Of a DNA stretch of 64,000 nt, positions 23,450 to 32,411 are shown one piece after another. Position numbers and translations under genes: made by a program. The stretch is from assembly GCA_951812525.1 (NCBI GenBank), contig OX638316.1:4998468-5062467 (forward strand), given 5' to 3'. The notes beneath the pieces are model-generated. The model did not search any database, was not told the DNA's origin, and was given only the letters and a program-made list of their open reading frames with translations. Numbering within the stretch: position 1 is the stretch's first letter; each line of letters begins with the position of its first letter. Source of the stretch: an uncultured Poribacteria bacterium (GTDB taxonomy: Bacteria > Poribacteria > WGA-4E > WGA-3G).

Positions 23450-25558
23450 CTATGAACCATCAGATTCAATCCGCACGGCGCAGAATTTCAGCTCTGGCTG
23501 CTTGGATACCGGATCAAAAGCTGGATTCGTGACATAATTCGCATTGGTTTCGGCATGGAAGAGATCACCCCAATGGAATGGTGTGAAGAGTAGTCCACGC
23601 CGGATTGCTTCTGTGACACGTGCCTTTGCATAACACCTTCCGCGTCGCCCAACAAGATATATCCACTCACCGTCTTGAATATCGTTCTCCACTGCATCGT
23701 CTGGATGGATTTCCACAAAAGGATCAGGGTCTTTCCGAACCAGCTGCGGAACCTTGCCCGTCCGAGTACGGGTATGCCACTGGCTCTCAACACGTCCAGT
23801 TGTCAATCCGAGTGGGAACTCTTCATTTATCTTTTCATCAGGTGGCTGATAGATTGGCGTTTTAAATTGTGCCTTTCCAGACTCGGTGAAAAATCTTCTA
23901 CGCGTGTATCGGCGTGCCGTGCCGGGATGCCGTGGATGCGGACAGGGCCAGCGTAGGGATGTCTTGGCAAGACGTTCATTTGTCATCCCCATCTGATCGC
24001 AGGGCGTGCCTGCTGTCAAGAGTCGATACTCATCCCATACATCTTCAGGCGTGTAGAAATCGAAATTCGCCTTGAACCCCATACCTCTGGCGACCTGCGT
24101 AAATATCCACCAATCCGGCATCGCTTCACCGGGTGGTGTAAGGAATTGATCGCTTCGGACGACGAGCCGTTCGCTGTTTGTCATTGTGCCTTGCTTTTCA
24201 CCCCACTGCGCGGCGGGGAGCAACACGTCGGCGTATTCCGTTGTCTCTGTCGGATAATAACAGTCCTGTACGATGACCAGATCTGCCTTGCGGAGTCCTG
24301 CTTGTGATACCTTTGTATCGGGCATGCTGACTGCGGGGTTCGTACAAGCGATCCAGAGGGCACGCACCTTGCCTTCTGCCGCTGCCTCAAACATCGGCAC
24401 CGCCGTTAACCCTGGATTTGAGTCAATACTTCCGGGTGGTACTCTCCACGCACCCTCCAAATAGGCACGATGCATGTCATTGGTGACGACGCGGTAGCCC
24501 GGCAACTGGTGCGACAAATAACCGACCTCTCTTCCGCCCATCGCATTCGGTTGCCCTGTTAGCGAAAACGGACCGGCACCTCTTACACCAACTTCACCTA
24601 ACTGGAGATGCAGGTTGATGAGAGCGACATTTTTGTCAACACCGCTTGTGCTTTGATTCGTACCTTGACAGTAAAAACTGAGTAGACGGCTCGGTTTAGA
24701 AAGGTATTCAACAATCTCGTCAATACGTGCGGGGTGAATATCGCAAGTAGCGAGAAGTTCGTCTTCGTCAAGACTATTCAAATGGTTCTCATAGGCACTG
24801 AAGTTTTCAGTATTCCTGCGGACGAAGCGTTTATCGATGCGTCCCATTGCGAGGAGACGTTTGGCGATGAGTTGAAGAAAAGCGACATCGCTCCCCGGGG
24901 CAAGGGGGACATGGATATCCGAGAAGTCGGCTGTCTTGGTGCGGCGTGGATCTACGGTGATAATCCGTGTATTTGGCTCAAGTGCCCGCCGTTTCCGAAT
25001 CATTTGGAAAAGTACGGGATGATTTACTGCCATATTTGCGCCGATAATCAGGAATACATCCGCCTCCTGAATATCGTCATAACAGGTCGGCGGTCCATCT
25101 GACCCAAACGATTGCATATAGCCGACCACCGCGGAAGACATACAGAGTCGACTGTTCGTATCCACGTTATTCGTCCGGAGGAATCCCTTGAACAATTTGT
25201 TGAAAATGTAGGAAGCCTCTGTGTCCAACTGCCCAGAACCGTAAAACGCGATGGAATCTTTGCCGTGCTCCAATTGAATTTCGTGAAGCCGGTTTGCTGT
25301 GAAAGCAATAGCCTCGTCCCACGAGACCTCGCGCGGCGGTTCACCGCGACGATCGCGAATCATGGGATAGGCGAGCCTTCCATCATGATTTTGAAAAACC
25401 TGTTTGAGATGTGCACCTTTTGGACAGAGCATACCGTAGTTTGGAGCGACATCGTCGTCCGCTGAAATCCTCATAACCTTGTTATCACGGACGGTTGCGC
25501 GGATGACGCAACCGACCCCACAATAAGGACATACCGCTTTTCCTGTTGAATTCTGCAT
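23450..25558 (-). CDS. nasA: Assimilatory nitrate reductase, molybdopterin catalytic subunit
   Basis: 702 residues, monomeric NarB/NasA type reducing nitrate to nitrite in the cytoplasm with ferredoxin or flavodoxin. The N-terminal [4Fe-4S] cluster ligands are C10, C13 and C17 (CPYCGVGC) and C45 in LCPKG. The molybdenum cysteine is in SRLCMSS near 139. Molybdopterin-binding GANMAVNHP and the C-terminal MopB domain (from about 580) are present. No Tat signal, which fits an assimilatory enzyme. Last gene of the nirA-narK-nasA unit. Confidence 0.92.
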   Translation of the reverse strand: MQNSTGKAVCPYCGVGCVIRATVRDNKVMRISADDDVAPNYGMLCPKGAHLKQVFQNHDGRLAYPMIRDRRGEPPREVSWDEAIAFTANRLHEIQLEHGKDSIAFYGSGQLDTEASYIFNKLFKGFLRTNNVDTNSRLCMSSAVVGYMQSFGSDGPPTCYDDIQEADVFLIIGANMAVNHPVLFQMIRKRRALEPNTRIITVDPRRTKTADFSDIHVPLAPGSDVAFLQLIAKRLLAMGRIDKRFVRRNTENFSAYENHLNSLDEDELLATCDIHPARIDEIVEYLSKPSRLLSFYCQGTNQSTSGVDKNVALINLHLQLGEVGVRGAGPFSLTGQPNAMGGREVGYLSHQLPGYRVVTNDMHRAYLEGAWRVPPGSIDSNPGLTAVPMFEAAAEGKVRALWIACTNPAVSMPDTKVSQAGLRKADLVIVQDCYYPTETTEYADVLLPAAQWGEKQGTMTNSERLVVRSDQFLTPPGEAMPDWWIFTQVARGMGFKANFDFYTPEDVWDEYRLLTAGTPCDQMGMTNERLAKTSLRWPCPHPRHPGTARRYTRRRFFTESGKAQFKTPIYQPPDEKINEEFPLGLTTGRVESQWHTRTRTGKVPQLVRKDPDPFVEIHPDDAVENDIQDGEWIYLVGRRGRCYAKARVTEAIRRGLLFTPFHWGDLFHAETNANYVTNPAFDPVSKQPELKFCAVRIESDGS

Positions 25559-25657
25559 TTTTAACCATCGGATTTCTGTTATGATTTTTCTGTGGTCAAA
25601 ATCGGGTTTTTGGTTAGTTTTAAGAGTGTATATTATAAAAATAACTATACCGCTTGG

Positions 25658-25697
25658 AGTTCATTTGAGCAGTCTCAAGGCTCTGCCCAAATGAACT
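25658..25697. repeat. 15-bp inverted repeat between transporter and nitrate reductase genes
   Basis: AGTTCATTTGAGCAG at 25658-25672 pairs with CTGCCCAAATGAACT at 25683-25697, one G-T pair, 10-nt loop. On the transcribed (minus) strand no T-tract follows, so it is more likely an mRNA processing or stability hairpin than a terminator. Confidence 0.55.
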
Positions 25698-25711
25698 TGA
25701 TCGAATCAAGA

Positions 25712-27064
25712 TTAGGATAACGCACCGGCTTCGGTCTTCAGACGCTGCCTCTCGGCAAGTGCGGCATCAAATGCCTTTTTCTCAGCAGCTTGGGTCGACG
25801 GTGAGAATCTCACCAACACTGTGGTAAACGAGGCGACTGCAACCATTATACCGAGATATAACAAGCCCTGTTGCATTGTGATATTCTCAGCACGGAACAG
25901 GAAACCTGCAGCAACGGCACCGGCGTTTCCGCCTGCCCCAACAATACCGGCAACAGCTCCTAACGCCTTTCTATTGATAAAAGGAACGATTCCAAATGTT
26001 GCGCCTTCGGACATTTGTACAAAAAGGCTGAAGACAATCATCGTCCCAACGGCAAGTACAAGGACCGCCATCTGCGAGAAGATCATCAGCATGATACCTT
26101 CGCCTAACAAAACGACGAATAGAAACATGACGCGCCCACGAAGTCCCATCTTCTTTGCAAAGAAATCGGAGAACATGCCCCCAACGGTCCGCGCGAAGAT
26201 ATTCATCATCCCGAACAATCCAGCGATGAGTCCTGCAGTCTTGACATCCAACTGGAAATGGTCGTGATAGTAGAGTGCAGCGACATTGTTAATAGTGAGT
26301 TCCACGCCGAAACAGGCGGCATAGATAATAAAGAGTGCCCAGACGCGGTAGTCTTTAATCGCCAGCATGAAAGACTCCATGCCTTTGCCTTTAGAGGGTT
26401 CAAGTTCACCGCGTTCACGGAGTTCCTTGTAGTTGCCACCCGGTGCATCTTTGGTAATGAAGTAATAGGCGAATCCAGTGATAAATAGTGCGATGCCCGG
26501 AATAATCATTGCGAGTCGCCATCCGAGGAATTTGTCCACGCCGAAACTGAGAACAGCTGTAAAGATGAGAGGCATGACCATCTGCGTAACACCGCCACCG
26601 AGATTACCCCAACCTGCTGTTGTAGCGTTCGCTGTCCCAACGCAATTCGGTGCGAACATCACTGAGGTGTGATACTGCGTGATGACGAACGAAGCACCGA
26701 TCGCACCGATTGCCAGTCGAAATAGCAGAAATGTCTCGTAATTCTGAGCGAGCCCGATACCCATTACAGGCAGTGAACCGAGAATCAGGAGCCATGTATA
26801 CGCCTTTCGAGAACCGATTTTGTCGCAAATCGGTCCGATTAAAACACGTACTAACACCGTAATCGCGACGGAGGCGATAATTGTATTACCAATCTCCGCT
26901 TTTGTTAACATCAGGTCTTCACGGACAATTGCCATGAGAGGGGCAATGCCGAACCAGCCAAAAAAGGCTAAGAAAAAGGCAAACCATGTGGTATGGAAGG
27001 TACGCATCTGGACTGTTTTTAAGCTAAAGAGATTTATTTGTGTTGCTTTATTTTTTATATCCAT
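25712..27064 (-). CDS. narK: Nitrate/nitrite MFS transporter
   Basis: 450 residues, 12 predicted membrane segments, nitrate/nitrite porter branch of the major facilitator superfamily. Supporting features are TTWFAFFLAFFGWFGIAPLM in helix 1, RVLIGPICDKIGSRK (the family loop with the nitrate-contact arginine region) and the glycine-rich nitrate signatures TTAGWGNLGGG and GIVGAGGNAGA. It sits between nirA and nasA in one leftward unit and supplies nitrate to the assimilatory pathway. Confidence 0.93.
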   Translation of the reverse strand: MDIKNKATQINLFSLKTVQMRTFHTTWFAFFLAFFGWFGIAPLMAIVREDLMLTKAEIGNTIIASVAITVLVRVLIGPICDKIGSRKAYTWLLILGSLPVMGIGLAQNYETFLLFRLAIGAIGASFVITQYHTSVMFAPNCVGTANATTAGWGNLGGGVTQMVMPLIFTAVLSFGVDKFLGWRLAMIIPGIALFITGFAYYFITKDAPGGNYKELRERGELEPSKGKGMESFMLAIKDYRVWALFIIYAACFGVELTINNVAALYYHDHFQLDVKTAGLIAGLFGMMNIFARTVGGMFSDFFAKKMGLRGRVMFLFVVLLGEGIMLMIFSQMAVLVLAVGTMIVFSLFVQMSEGATFGIVPFINRKALGAVAGIVGAGGNAGAVAAGFLFRAENITMQQGLLYLGIMVAVASFTTVLVRFSPSTQAAEKKAFDAALAERQRLKTEAGALS

Positions 27065-27216
27065 AAGCTTCTACAACTTTCGAATAGCGTATCTGAATCT
27101 ATTCCTAGTTGAAATTTCCTTTCTCTAATGTGTGTTAATCTTATAGTAGATTTTATTATTATTGATAAACCCTGTACAGAGGCGGAAAACCGGCGAGGTA
27201 GGTGGAGTGGACCCAC

Positions 27217-28806
27217 TTACCTCCGTGAAAGATAGGGAATAAGTCCCTCAAGTACTTGCGGTAAATCGTCGCAAGGCACATTCTCCAATAACTTAGGGGC
27301 GACTTTAGGGTTCGCACTGGCATCCCCCTTGAAAAACACGTCAACGGCATCGGTAACGATGCCATCAATTTTAATTTTTTTACCGAGGAGTCCAATGTCT
27401 GCGGCGGCGTGATTGCCACATCCGTTCGGGCATCCCGACCAGTGTATCGTAAGCGGTTTGGTATTGCCGAGTTTTGCTTCTAAATGTCGGACTGCTTCCA
27501 TAGCCCGCTCTTTAGTTTCAATAAGCGAGAAGTGGCAGTAGTCAATACCTGTGCAACTTACCATACCGCGCATGATTTCCGAAGGGTCATAGCGGAGATC
27601 CTGCAGGAGCGGTTCTGCGGTTAAGTCCCCAATTTTCTCGTCCGGGACGTTGGTAATAATCAGATTCTGTCCCTGTGTGAGGCGGATATCTCCATTCCCG
27701 TATTTATCTGCGAGACGGGCTACTTCAAACAGTTGTGTTGTTGTGATACGACCGACAGGTACAACAAGTCCAACGTAGTTGAGGTGTGGCTCTTTCTGCG
27801 AAAAGATACCGGTGTGGTCGGTTTTCTTTTTGCCGCGCGCATCTTTCCCAGCGGTCAGGAGTGGCTGTCTTTTATGCCGCCGCTTTTCTACTTCTTCTCG
27901 GAATTTTTCCACACCCCAATCCGCAATCAGAAAAGCGAGACGCGATTTATTTCGGGCTGTCCTGGCTCCGTGGTCTCGGAAAATTAGTGTAATATCAGCA
28001 CACAAGATTGCAGCTTCCTGAGGCGTAATAAAGACATCAAGTGGTTGCGCGAGTGTGTAGCCGCCAGATCCCATCTTTCCACCGACAGCGACATTGAACC
28101 CGTGCCTCTCTTGACCATCAATTTCTTTCACGGCAGGCGTAAGTGCAATGTCCTGCGAAGCGGTATGAGTGCAGTTGTCCAAACATCCTGTGATGCCTAC
28201 ATTAAATTTGCGGGGAATATCGGTAAAGTCTTTATTCCCAACAAAAAGCCTTGTAAACTCTCTGGCGACCTGCGAAGCATCAAACAATTCATTGGGGGTC
28301 AGCCCAGCAACGGGACATCCGATGACCCCGCGAATATTGTCAAAACCTGTTTGGAGCGAACCTAATCCGACCTCCTCAAGCCGATTCCAGATGTGCTGGA
28401 CATTCTCAATTGTGAAACCTCGGAGTTGAATCTGCTGCCGTGTCGTGAGATCCACAAATCCGGGTCCGTGTGCCTCACTGATCTCGGCAATCGCGCGAAA
28501 CTGTTCGGCGTTACTAAAACCGCTGGACATACGAAGACGCATCATAAATGCACCCGGTGTCTGTTTTCGATAAAAGACGCCTACCCATTTAAGTCGGTCG
28601 CGTTCGTTCGGTGGAATTGATTCCCATCCATTCCGAATGTAGTTCGGGATGTCATTAATCACCTCAAGTCCGTTTTTCTCCTGCTTGAGGGTTTCGGCAG
28701 CATTTATCTTCGACTTTCTTTTTTTTGCAGTTGCTGAAGCCTTCAAACTCGGTGCTGAACGCACTTTTCGGCTTGTCGAAATAACTTTCTCTTTTGTTTG
28801 GTTCAC
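27217..28806 (-). CDS. nirA: Ferredoxin-dependent nitrite reductase
   Basis: 529 residues, with a lysine-rich N-terminal ~35 residues that is probably disordered. It reduces nitrite to ammonium using siroheme and [4Fe-4S]. The cluster/siroheme ligands are visible as SCTGIDYCHFS and SGCPNGCGNH, and the duplicated ferrodoxin-like halves begin at about 55 and 330 (LTTRQQIQLRG; LTQGQNLIITN). No FAD or NADH domain, so electrons come from ferredoxin. The start at 28806 is preceded by AGAAGGAGATTC. First gene after a long attenuator-like leader. Confidence 0.92.
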   Translation of the reverse strand: MNQTKEKVISTSRKVRSAPSLKASATAKKRKSKINAAETLKQEKNGLEVINDIPNYIRNGWESIPPNERDRLKWVGVFYRKQTPGAFMMRLRMSSGFSNAEQFRAIAEISEAHGPGFVDLTTRQQIQLRGFTIENVQHIWNRLEEVGLGSLQTGFDNIRGVIGCPVAGLTPNELFDASQVAREFTRLFVGNKDFTDIPRKFNVGITGCLDNCTHTASQDIALTPAVKEIDGQERHGFNVAVGGKMGSGGYTLAQPLDVFITPQEAAILCADITLIFRDHGARTARNKSRLAFLIADWGVEKFREEVEKRRHKRQPLLTAGKDARGKKKTDHTGIFSQKEPHLNYVGLVVPVGRITTTQLFEVARLADKYGNGDIRLTQGQNLIITNVPDEKIGDLTAEPLLQDLRYDPSEIMRGMVSCTGIDYCHFSLIETKERAMEAVRHLEAKLGNTKPLTIHWSGCPNGCGNHAAADIGLLGKKIKIDGIVTDAVDVFFKGDASANPKVAPKLLENVPCDDLPQVLEGLIPYLSRR

Positions 28807-28844
28807 CTTTGAATCTCCTTCTGAAACAGGTGGGATCCCTAATT

Positions 28845-28865
28845 GGTGCGATTGGAAACCGCACC
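28845..28865. repeat. GGTGCGGTT...AACCGCACC hairpin repeat (variant)
   Basis: Variant copy GGTGCGATTGGAAACCGCACC of a perfect hairpin repeat also found at 49253-49273 and 60126-60146. It lies within the nirA leader. Confidence 0.6.
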
Positions 28866-28884
28866 TACCGAGTTAGAGACATCC

Positions 28885-28932
28885 AAAAAAAAAGCATCTA
28901 CTGGTGAGCATATAGTTTCGGCTTACAAGTAG
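28885..28932 (-). terminator. Leader terminator upstream of nirA
   Basis: Read on the minus strand, CTACTTGTAAGC (28932-28921) pairs with GCTCACCAGTAG (28909-28898) at 10 of 12 positions around an 11-nt loop. ATGC and nine T (28893-28885) follow. It lies ~80 nt before the nirA start and would stop transcription unless antitermination occurs. Confidence 0.6.
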
Positions 28933-28951
28933 CGCGAAAGCTCAACCAAAT

Positions 28952-28986
28952 AGACACCTGTGTCTGCTCCCAAACCACCTTTGGTT
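28952..28986 (-). promoter_or_regulatory. Tandem hexaloop hairpins, candidate ANTAR target
   Basis: On the minus strand, hairpin 1 is AACC-AAAGGT-GGTT (28986-28973) and hairpin 2 is AGAC-ACAGGT-GTCT (28965-28952), 7 nt apart. Both six-base loops have A at position 1 and G at position 4, the signature described for RNA bound by ANTAR antiterminators. They precede the terminator at 28885-28932 and lie directly downstream of the gene for a NasT-like ANTAR protein. Confidence 0.75.
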
Positions 28987-29071
28987 GGGGTTGGTATTCT
29001 TATGTATTTTATTCCCTGTCCAGTCGTGCAAAATACGTTAGTCTGTATTCGGCAAAACTGGCAATTCTAAT

Positions 29072-29103
29072 GTGTACACTTTGCTCCTTTTTGGAGTGTA
29101 CAC
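29072..29103. promoter_or_regulatory. Two GTGTACAC palindromes, operator-like
   Basis: GTGTACAC at 29072-29079 and 29096-29103, both followed by TTT, 24 bp apart. Between them lies CTCCTTTTTGGAG. Located between nasT and the nirA leader, so a dimeric regulator site is plausible. Confidence 0.45.
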
Positions 29104-29133
29104 TTTCAAAACGAAATAAATCAGATCTCGTTT

Positions 29134-29736
29134 TTACAATTTGTTTGTCAACACCTCCGACACCGACAAGACATCTTGTGAAACTTCTGCAAGCCGTTTT
29201 CTACGATTCATCGCCATCTTTCGCAAAATTTGATACGCCTGTGCTTCGTTACAACCACGTTGTTGGGCAACGAGTTCCTTTGCACGTTCAATAATCTTGC
29301 GTTCGGCAAGGCTAGTCTTGGTCTTCTGAAGTTCTTCCTGTAATGCCCGGAATTCATAAAATCGGGCGACAGCTGCTTCGATGATGGTTTTAACTCGTGC
29401 ACCAGTGAGTTCCCCGACGGCATAAGCGGACACACCGGCACGTGTTGCTGCTTGAATCGTCTCCGACCGCTCATCACGTGAAAACATGACTGTCGGACAC
29501 GGATAACTTTCGTGGAGAGAGGCGACCCAATTGAGTATTGATTGTCCTGGAAAGTCAACCCCAATCAGTATGATATCGGGATTCACGCGCGAGACCTGAC
29601 CCACCAAGCTTTCCTGCAGACGTAAAGGTGCGGCAACCTTGTACCGACTTACCTTTAGGATCTGGAGCAATGAAGATGCCCGTTCCTGATCGTTATCAAT
29701 GATTAAGACTTTTGGCATTGAGGTGCCTGTTTCCAT
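29134..29736 (-). CDS. nasT: NasT-like ANTAR-domain antiterminator
   Basis: About 200 residues from the ATG at 29736; GGAGG abuts this ATG and AAGGG lies slightly further upstream, while the ATG at 29718 is an alternative. The N-terminal receiver-like domain starts KVLIIDNDQERA with the acidic pair. The expected phospho-acceptor position reads IILIGVDFPG, with Gly where Asp is normal, so it may be a pseudo-receiver. A coiled linker (FRALQEELQKTKTSLAERK) leads to the C-terminal ANTAR RNA-binding domain (AQAYQILRKMAMNRRKRL). In the family NasT binds leader RNA and lets transcription pass a terminator when nitrate is present. No NasS partner is in the window. Confidence 0.88.
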   Translation of the reverse strand: METGTSMPKVLIIDNDQERASSLLQILKVSRYKVAAPLRLQESLVGQVSRVNPDIILIGVDFPGQSILNWVASLHESYPCPTVMFSRDERSETIQAATRAGVSAYAVGELTGARVKTIIEAAVARFYEFRALQEELQKTKTSLAERKIIERAKELVAQQRGCNEAQAYQILRKMAMNRRKRLAEVSQDVLSVSEVLTNKL

Positions 29737-29811
29737 CCTCCACCCTTCCCTAGTCAATTTCGCGTGAATGTGCTGAAACAACAAGGAATATGAACCTTAC
29801 TTACAACATTA

Positions 29812-29826
29812 GCAAAAACCTTGCCA
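29812..29826 (-). promoter_or_regulatory. Sigma54 (RpoN) promoter of nasT
   Basis: On the minus strand TTGGCAAGGTTTTTGCTAA has GG (29825-29824) and GC (29813-29812) with exactly 10 bp between. It predicts a start about 65 nt before the nasT ATG at 29736. Confidence 0.65.
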
Positions 29827-29984
29827 AAAGTATGAATTACTGATTTCTCCTAAGTGGACAGGGCTTCCGCTAAACGAAGATTCGCGCCGGAAGATCTTTT
29901 CTGCCTATTTTTTTAGCAGAAAGCAGGAACGCTTTCCTATTTTTTGGGCAATACGGGTTTATAGTGCTGTGAGTGTTGGACGAT

Positions 29985-30650
29985 TCAGTTACCTGCTACT
30001 GACATGCGTTGCACAGTGTAGATGGAGACTTGGGCAGTCTTTCCATCCAGTGTGACAGGACAGGTAGACTTTCGATAGCGGAATCCGTTATCACGGATTA
30101 ATTTGAAAAACCCGACCGCGTTTTTGCGATCCGGTTCGGAAAAGAGGGCAATGCCGTTGGGGGTAAGATAATTCTGAAGTAAGGTTACAATCGGTGTCCA
30201 GTGGTGTTCCTCATAAATGACATCGGCGGCGAGAATATAGGGAAATTTGCAATTGAAGCAGGGCGTATTCCAGTCCATCTGGACGAAATCAGAATTTTGC
30301 CTAACACCATTTTGCTCGGCGTTGCTTTCTGCGAAATGGAGTGCCTCGTGTTCTGCATCGGTGAAAATCACCCGCGCACCCATCTGACACGCGACGATTC
30401 CTGTGAGTCCAAATCCACACCCGATCTCTAAGACTTGTGTCCCCTTTAGACGCGCTCCGAGATTTTCCACATGGTGTGCCAAGGCAATGGATGCCTCCCA
30501 GAGGTAGGTCCAGTACGGGAGATAGAGTTTACCCTCATCGTCTTCTCGGCTGAGTTGTTCAAGAAACCAATCTGGTTCTTTTATCAGTGTGAGTTGGACC
30601 CGACCGGTTTTCAACTTAATGATGGTACTTGTTAGTGGATAATCTCTCAA
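29985..30650 (-). CDS. Class I SAM-dependent methyltransferase (METTL/NNMT-like)
   Basis: 221 residues. SAM-binding motif I is QVLEIGCGFGLTGIVACQMG near residue 69-88, motif II RVIFTDAEHEALHFAESNAE, and a post-motif QMDWNTPCF...ILAADVIYE matching the methyltransferase-16 group of protein-lysine and related methyltransferases. The N-terminus (KEPDWFLEQLSRED...YLPYWTYLWEAS) also fits this group. The substrate is not identifiable. Upstream of nasT in the same direction but separated by ~250 bp. Confidence 0.85.
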   Translation of the reverse strand: MRDYPLTSTIIKLKTGRVQLTLIKEPDWFLEQLSREDDEGKLYLPYWTYLWEASIALAHHVENLGARLKGTQVLEIGCGFGLTGIVACQMGARVIFTDAEHEALHFAESNAEQNGVRQNSDFVQMDWNTPCFNCKFPYILAADVIYEEHHWTPIVTLLQNYLTPNGIALFSEPDRKNAVGFFKLIRDNGFRYRKSTCPVTLDGKTAQVSIYTVQRMSVAGN

Positions 30651-30718
30651 TGGGATTTACGTTCCTTTAGGATACGCGAAGAGCAGTTGCAGGGCAGAAT
30701 CTTCTTTCAAGTGGGAAC

Positions 30719-31753
30719 TCAATGGTTACTGCTACTAAAAAGTTTGGCGATCTCGTCTGTCTGAAAAATAGGTAACGGTTGTTGTGTACCGGTGGCATCT
30801 TCCAGCCAGAGTTCACCCTCAGACGGCAGAAACTTTCCGATGATGTCGGCGTTAATACCAGCCGTGGCGAGGGTTTGGCAAATCGTTTCGCCCTTTTCGG
30901 GTGCCGATGCAATTAACATGGCACCAGATGAAATGACACCAAGCGGATTGAGTCCAAACATATCACACAAAGTCCGTGTTATGTCTCCATACAAGACTGA
31001 CGAGCCGAGCAGCTTATCTGAATAGACAACCACTCCTAACCCGGCTGCGGTTGCCAACTCATACGCCGCAGTTGAGACACCACCTTCTGTGACATCGTGC
31101 ATAGCGTGTACGCCGCCTGTGGCGGTTGCGATTTGAGCGTCCTTTAGCACAGAAATTCCGGGATGTGTGAGATAGTTTTTCGCCTGCTCTAAGAATTGGG
31201 CATCGTACGTTTCACGCAATTTCGCTTCACGCTCGCGTGCGATGATTGCAGTCGCTTCGATACCGAGTCCTTTTGTGAGAATTAAAGCATCTCCCACACG
31301 GGCATCCGCTGAGGTGAATAAGGCGTTTTTATGGGTCACTCCCATCATTTGTCCTACGACGACGGGTTGTGTCACGGCTGGTGTAACTTCGGTATGTCCA
31401 CCACACAGCACGATGTTAAACTCGGTACATGCCTGCGTGAGTTGGGTCATGATGTCGCGAACCATTGCAGGTGTCGTTGCGTTTTCGGGTAACAATAGGG
31501 TTACCAGCAACCATTTCGGCACTGCTCCCATTGCTGCAATGTCGTTGCTATTGACGCATACCACATACCACCCAATATCTTCAGTCGCAAAGGTGATTGG
31601 ATCACTGGTTGCAACGAGATAGTTGTCTCCTAATTCGATGACTGCTGCATCTTCACCGAGTTGTGGACCGACAATCAGGTCTGCGCTTCTATTGTGTGTG
31701 GGTAGAAGTTCTTTTAAAAAATCGTGTTTCAGTTTTCCAACGGGTAGGTTCAT
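30719..31753 (-). CDS. AIR synthase/HypE-related protein
   Basis: About 344 residues from the ATG at 31753 (a GTG at 31768 is also possible). The PurM/HypE/SelD fold is recognised from GEDAAVIELGDNYLVATSDP, the CVNSNDIAAMGAVPKW stretch, LCGGHTEVTPAV, LILTKGLGIEAT and the MHDVTEGGVSTAAYELA motif of the C-terminal domain. It lacks the Cys-terminated tail of true HypE and no hydrogenase genes are nearby. It is probably an ATP-dependent enzyme of the AIR-synthase-related group; reaction unknown. Confidence 0.85.
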   Translation of the reverse strand: MNLPVGKLKHDFLKELLPTHNRSADLIVGPQLGEDAAVIELGDNYLVATSDPITFATEDIGWYVVCVNSNDIAAMGAVPKWLLVTLLLPENATTPAMVRDIMTQLTQACTEFNIVLCGGHTEVTPAVTQPVVVGQMMGVTHKNALFTSADARVGDALILTKGLGIEATAIIAREREAKLRETYDAQFLEQAKNYLTHPGISVLKDAQIATATGGVHAMHDVTEGGVSTAAYELATAAGLGVVVYSDKLLGSSVLYGDITRTLCDMFGLNPLGVISSGAMLIASAPEKGETICQTLATAGINADIIGKFLPSEGELWLEDATGTQQPLPIFQTDEIAKLFSSSNH

Positions 31754-31820
31754 AGCTTTCAGTTCCACAGGAAAGGAACGCGGGTATTAGGCAAACATAA
31801 CCTTGTAGTGATCCGAAATC

Positions 31821-32411
31821 CTAATCAGGAAATGTGACGAGTTCGTAGATTTCCTGTATGGGCAATTCACATTGGATTGAAATGAGCGGTAGAATTTCCT
31901 CACGTTTTTGGAAATCAGTGAAAATCCATTGTCTTTCTTGGCGACGGTAGTGTTCAACACGAATCTGGTCTTGGGAGACAAGGACGTATTCTTGCAATGA
32001 CGTGAGTTGTCGGTAGTGTGCGAATTTTTCACCGCGATCATAGGCTTCGGTTGTGGGTGAAAGAACTTCTACTAAAATAATAGGATTAAGAAGCGTGTCA
32101 AAGACATCATCTTCAAAACGAGGTTCATCACAAACGATAACGACATCTGGATAGAAGTAGGATGCTGTGGCGGGTGTGCTCACGCGCATGTCGTTGGCGT
32201 AAGTTTCGCATCCGCTACCCCTTAATAAGGTACGGAGTTCACCAGATATATTACCTGTAATGAGATTATGTGCGCGGCTCGCACCGGACATGGCGATTAG
32301 TTCACCGTTTAGGTATTCATGCCTGATTATTTCGGAGTCGGGGAGTGCTTTGCGCTCTAAAGCGATGTATTCTTCTGGCGTAAGGTGTGTTTGTGCTGCA
32401 GGCGTTGCCAT
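31821..32411 (-). CDS. Uma2 family (DUF820) restriction-endonuclease-fold protein
   Basis: 196 residues. Members have a PD-(D/E)XK-like nuclease fold and are multiplied in cyanobacteria and Planctomycetes; biological role unsettled. Visible are LTPEEYIALER at the start, HEYLNGELIAMSGAS, the acidic strand YFYPDVVIVCDEP and the family core VEVLSPTTEAYDRGEKFAHYR, with a plausible D...E.K-like cluster. The gene stands alone. Confidence 0.88.
   Translation of the reverse strand: MATPAAQTHLTPEEYIALERKALPDSEIIRHEYLNGELIAMSGASRAHNLITGNISGELRTLLRGSGCETYANDMRVSTPATASYFYPDVVIVCDEPRFEDDVFDTLLNPIILVEVLSPTTEAYDRGEKFAHYRQLTSLQEYVLVSQDQIRVEHYRRQERQWIFTDFQKREEILPLISIQCELPIQEIYELVTFPD

Noticed and set aside
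25821..26267. 148-codon plus-strand open frame
   Set aside because: Antisense to the nitrate transporter, whose family motifs are clear on the minus strand.
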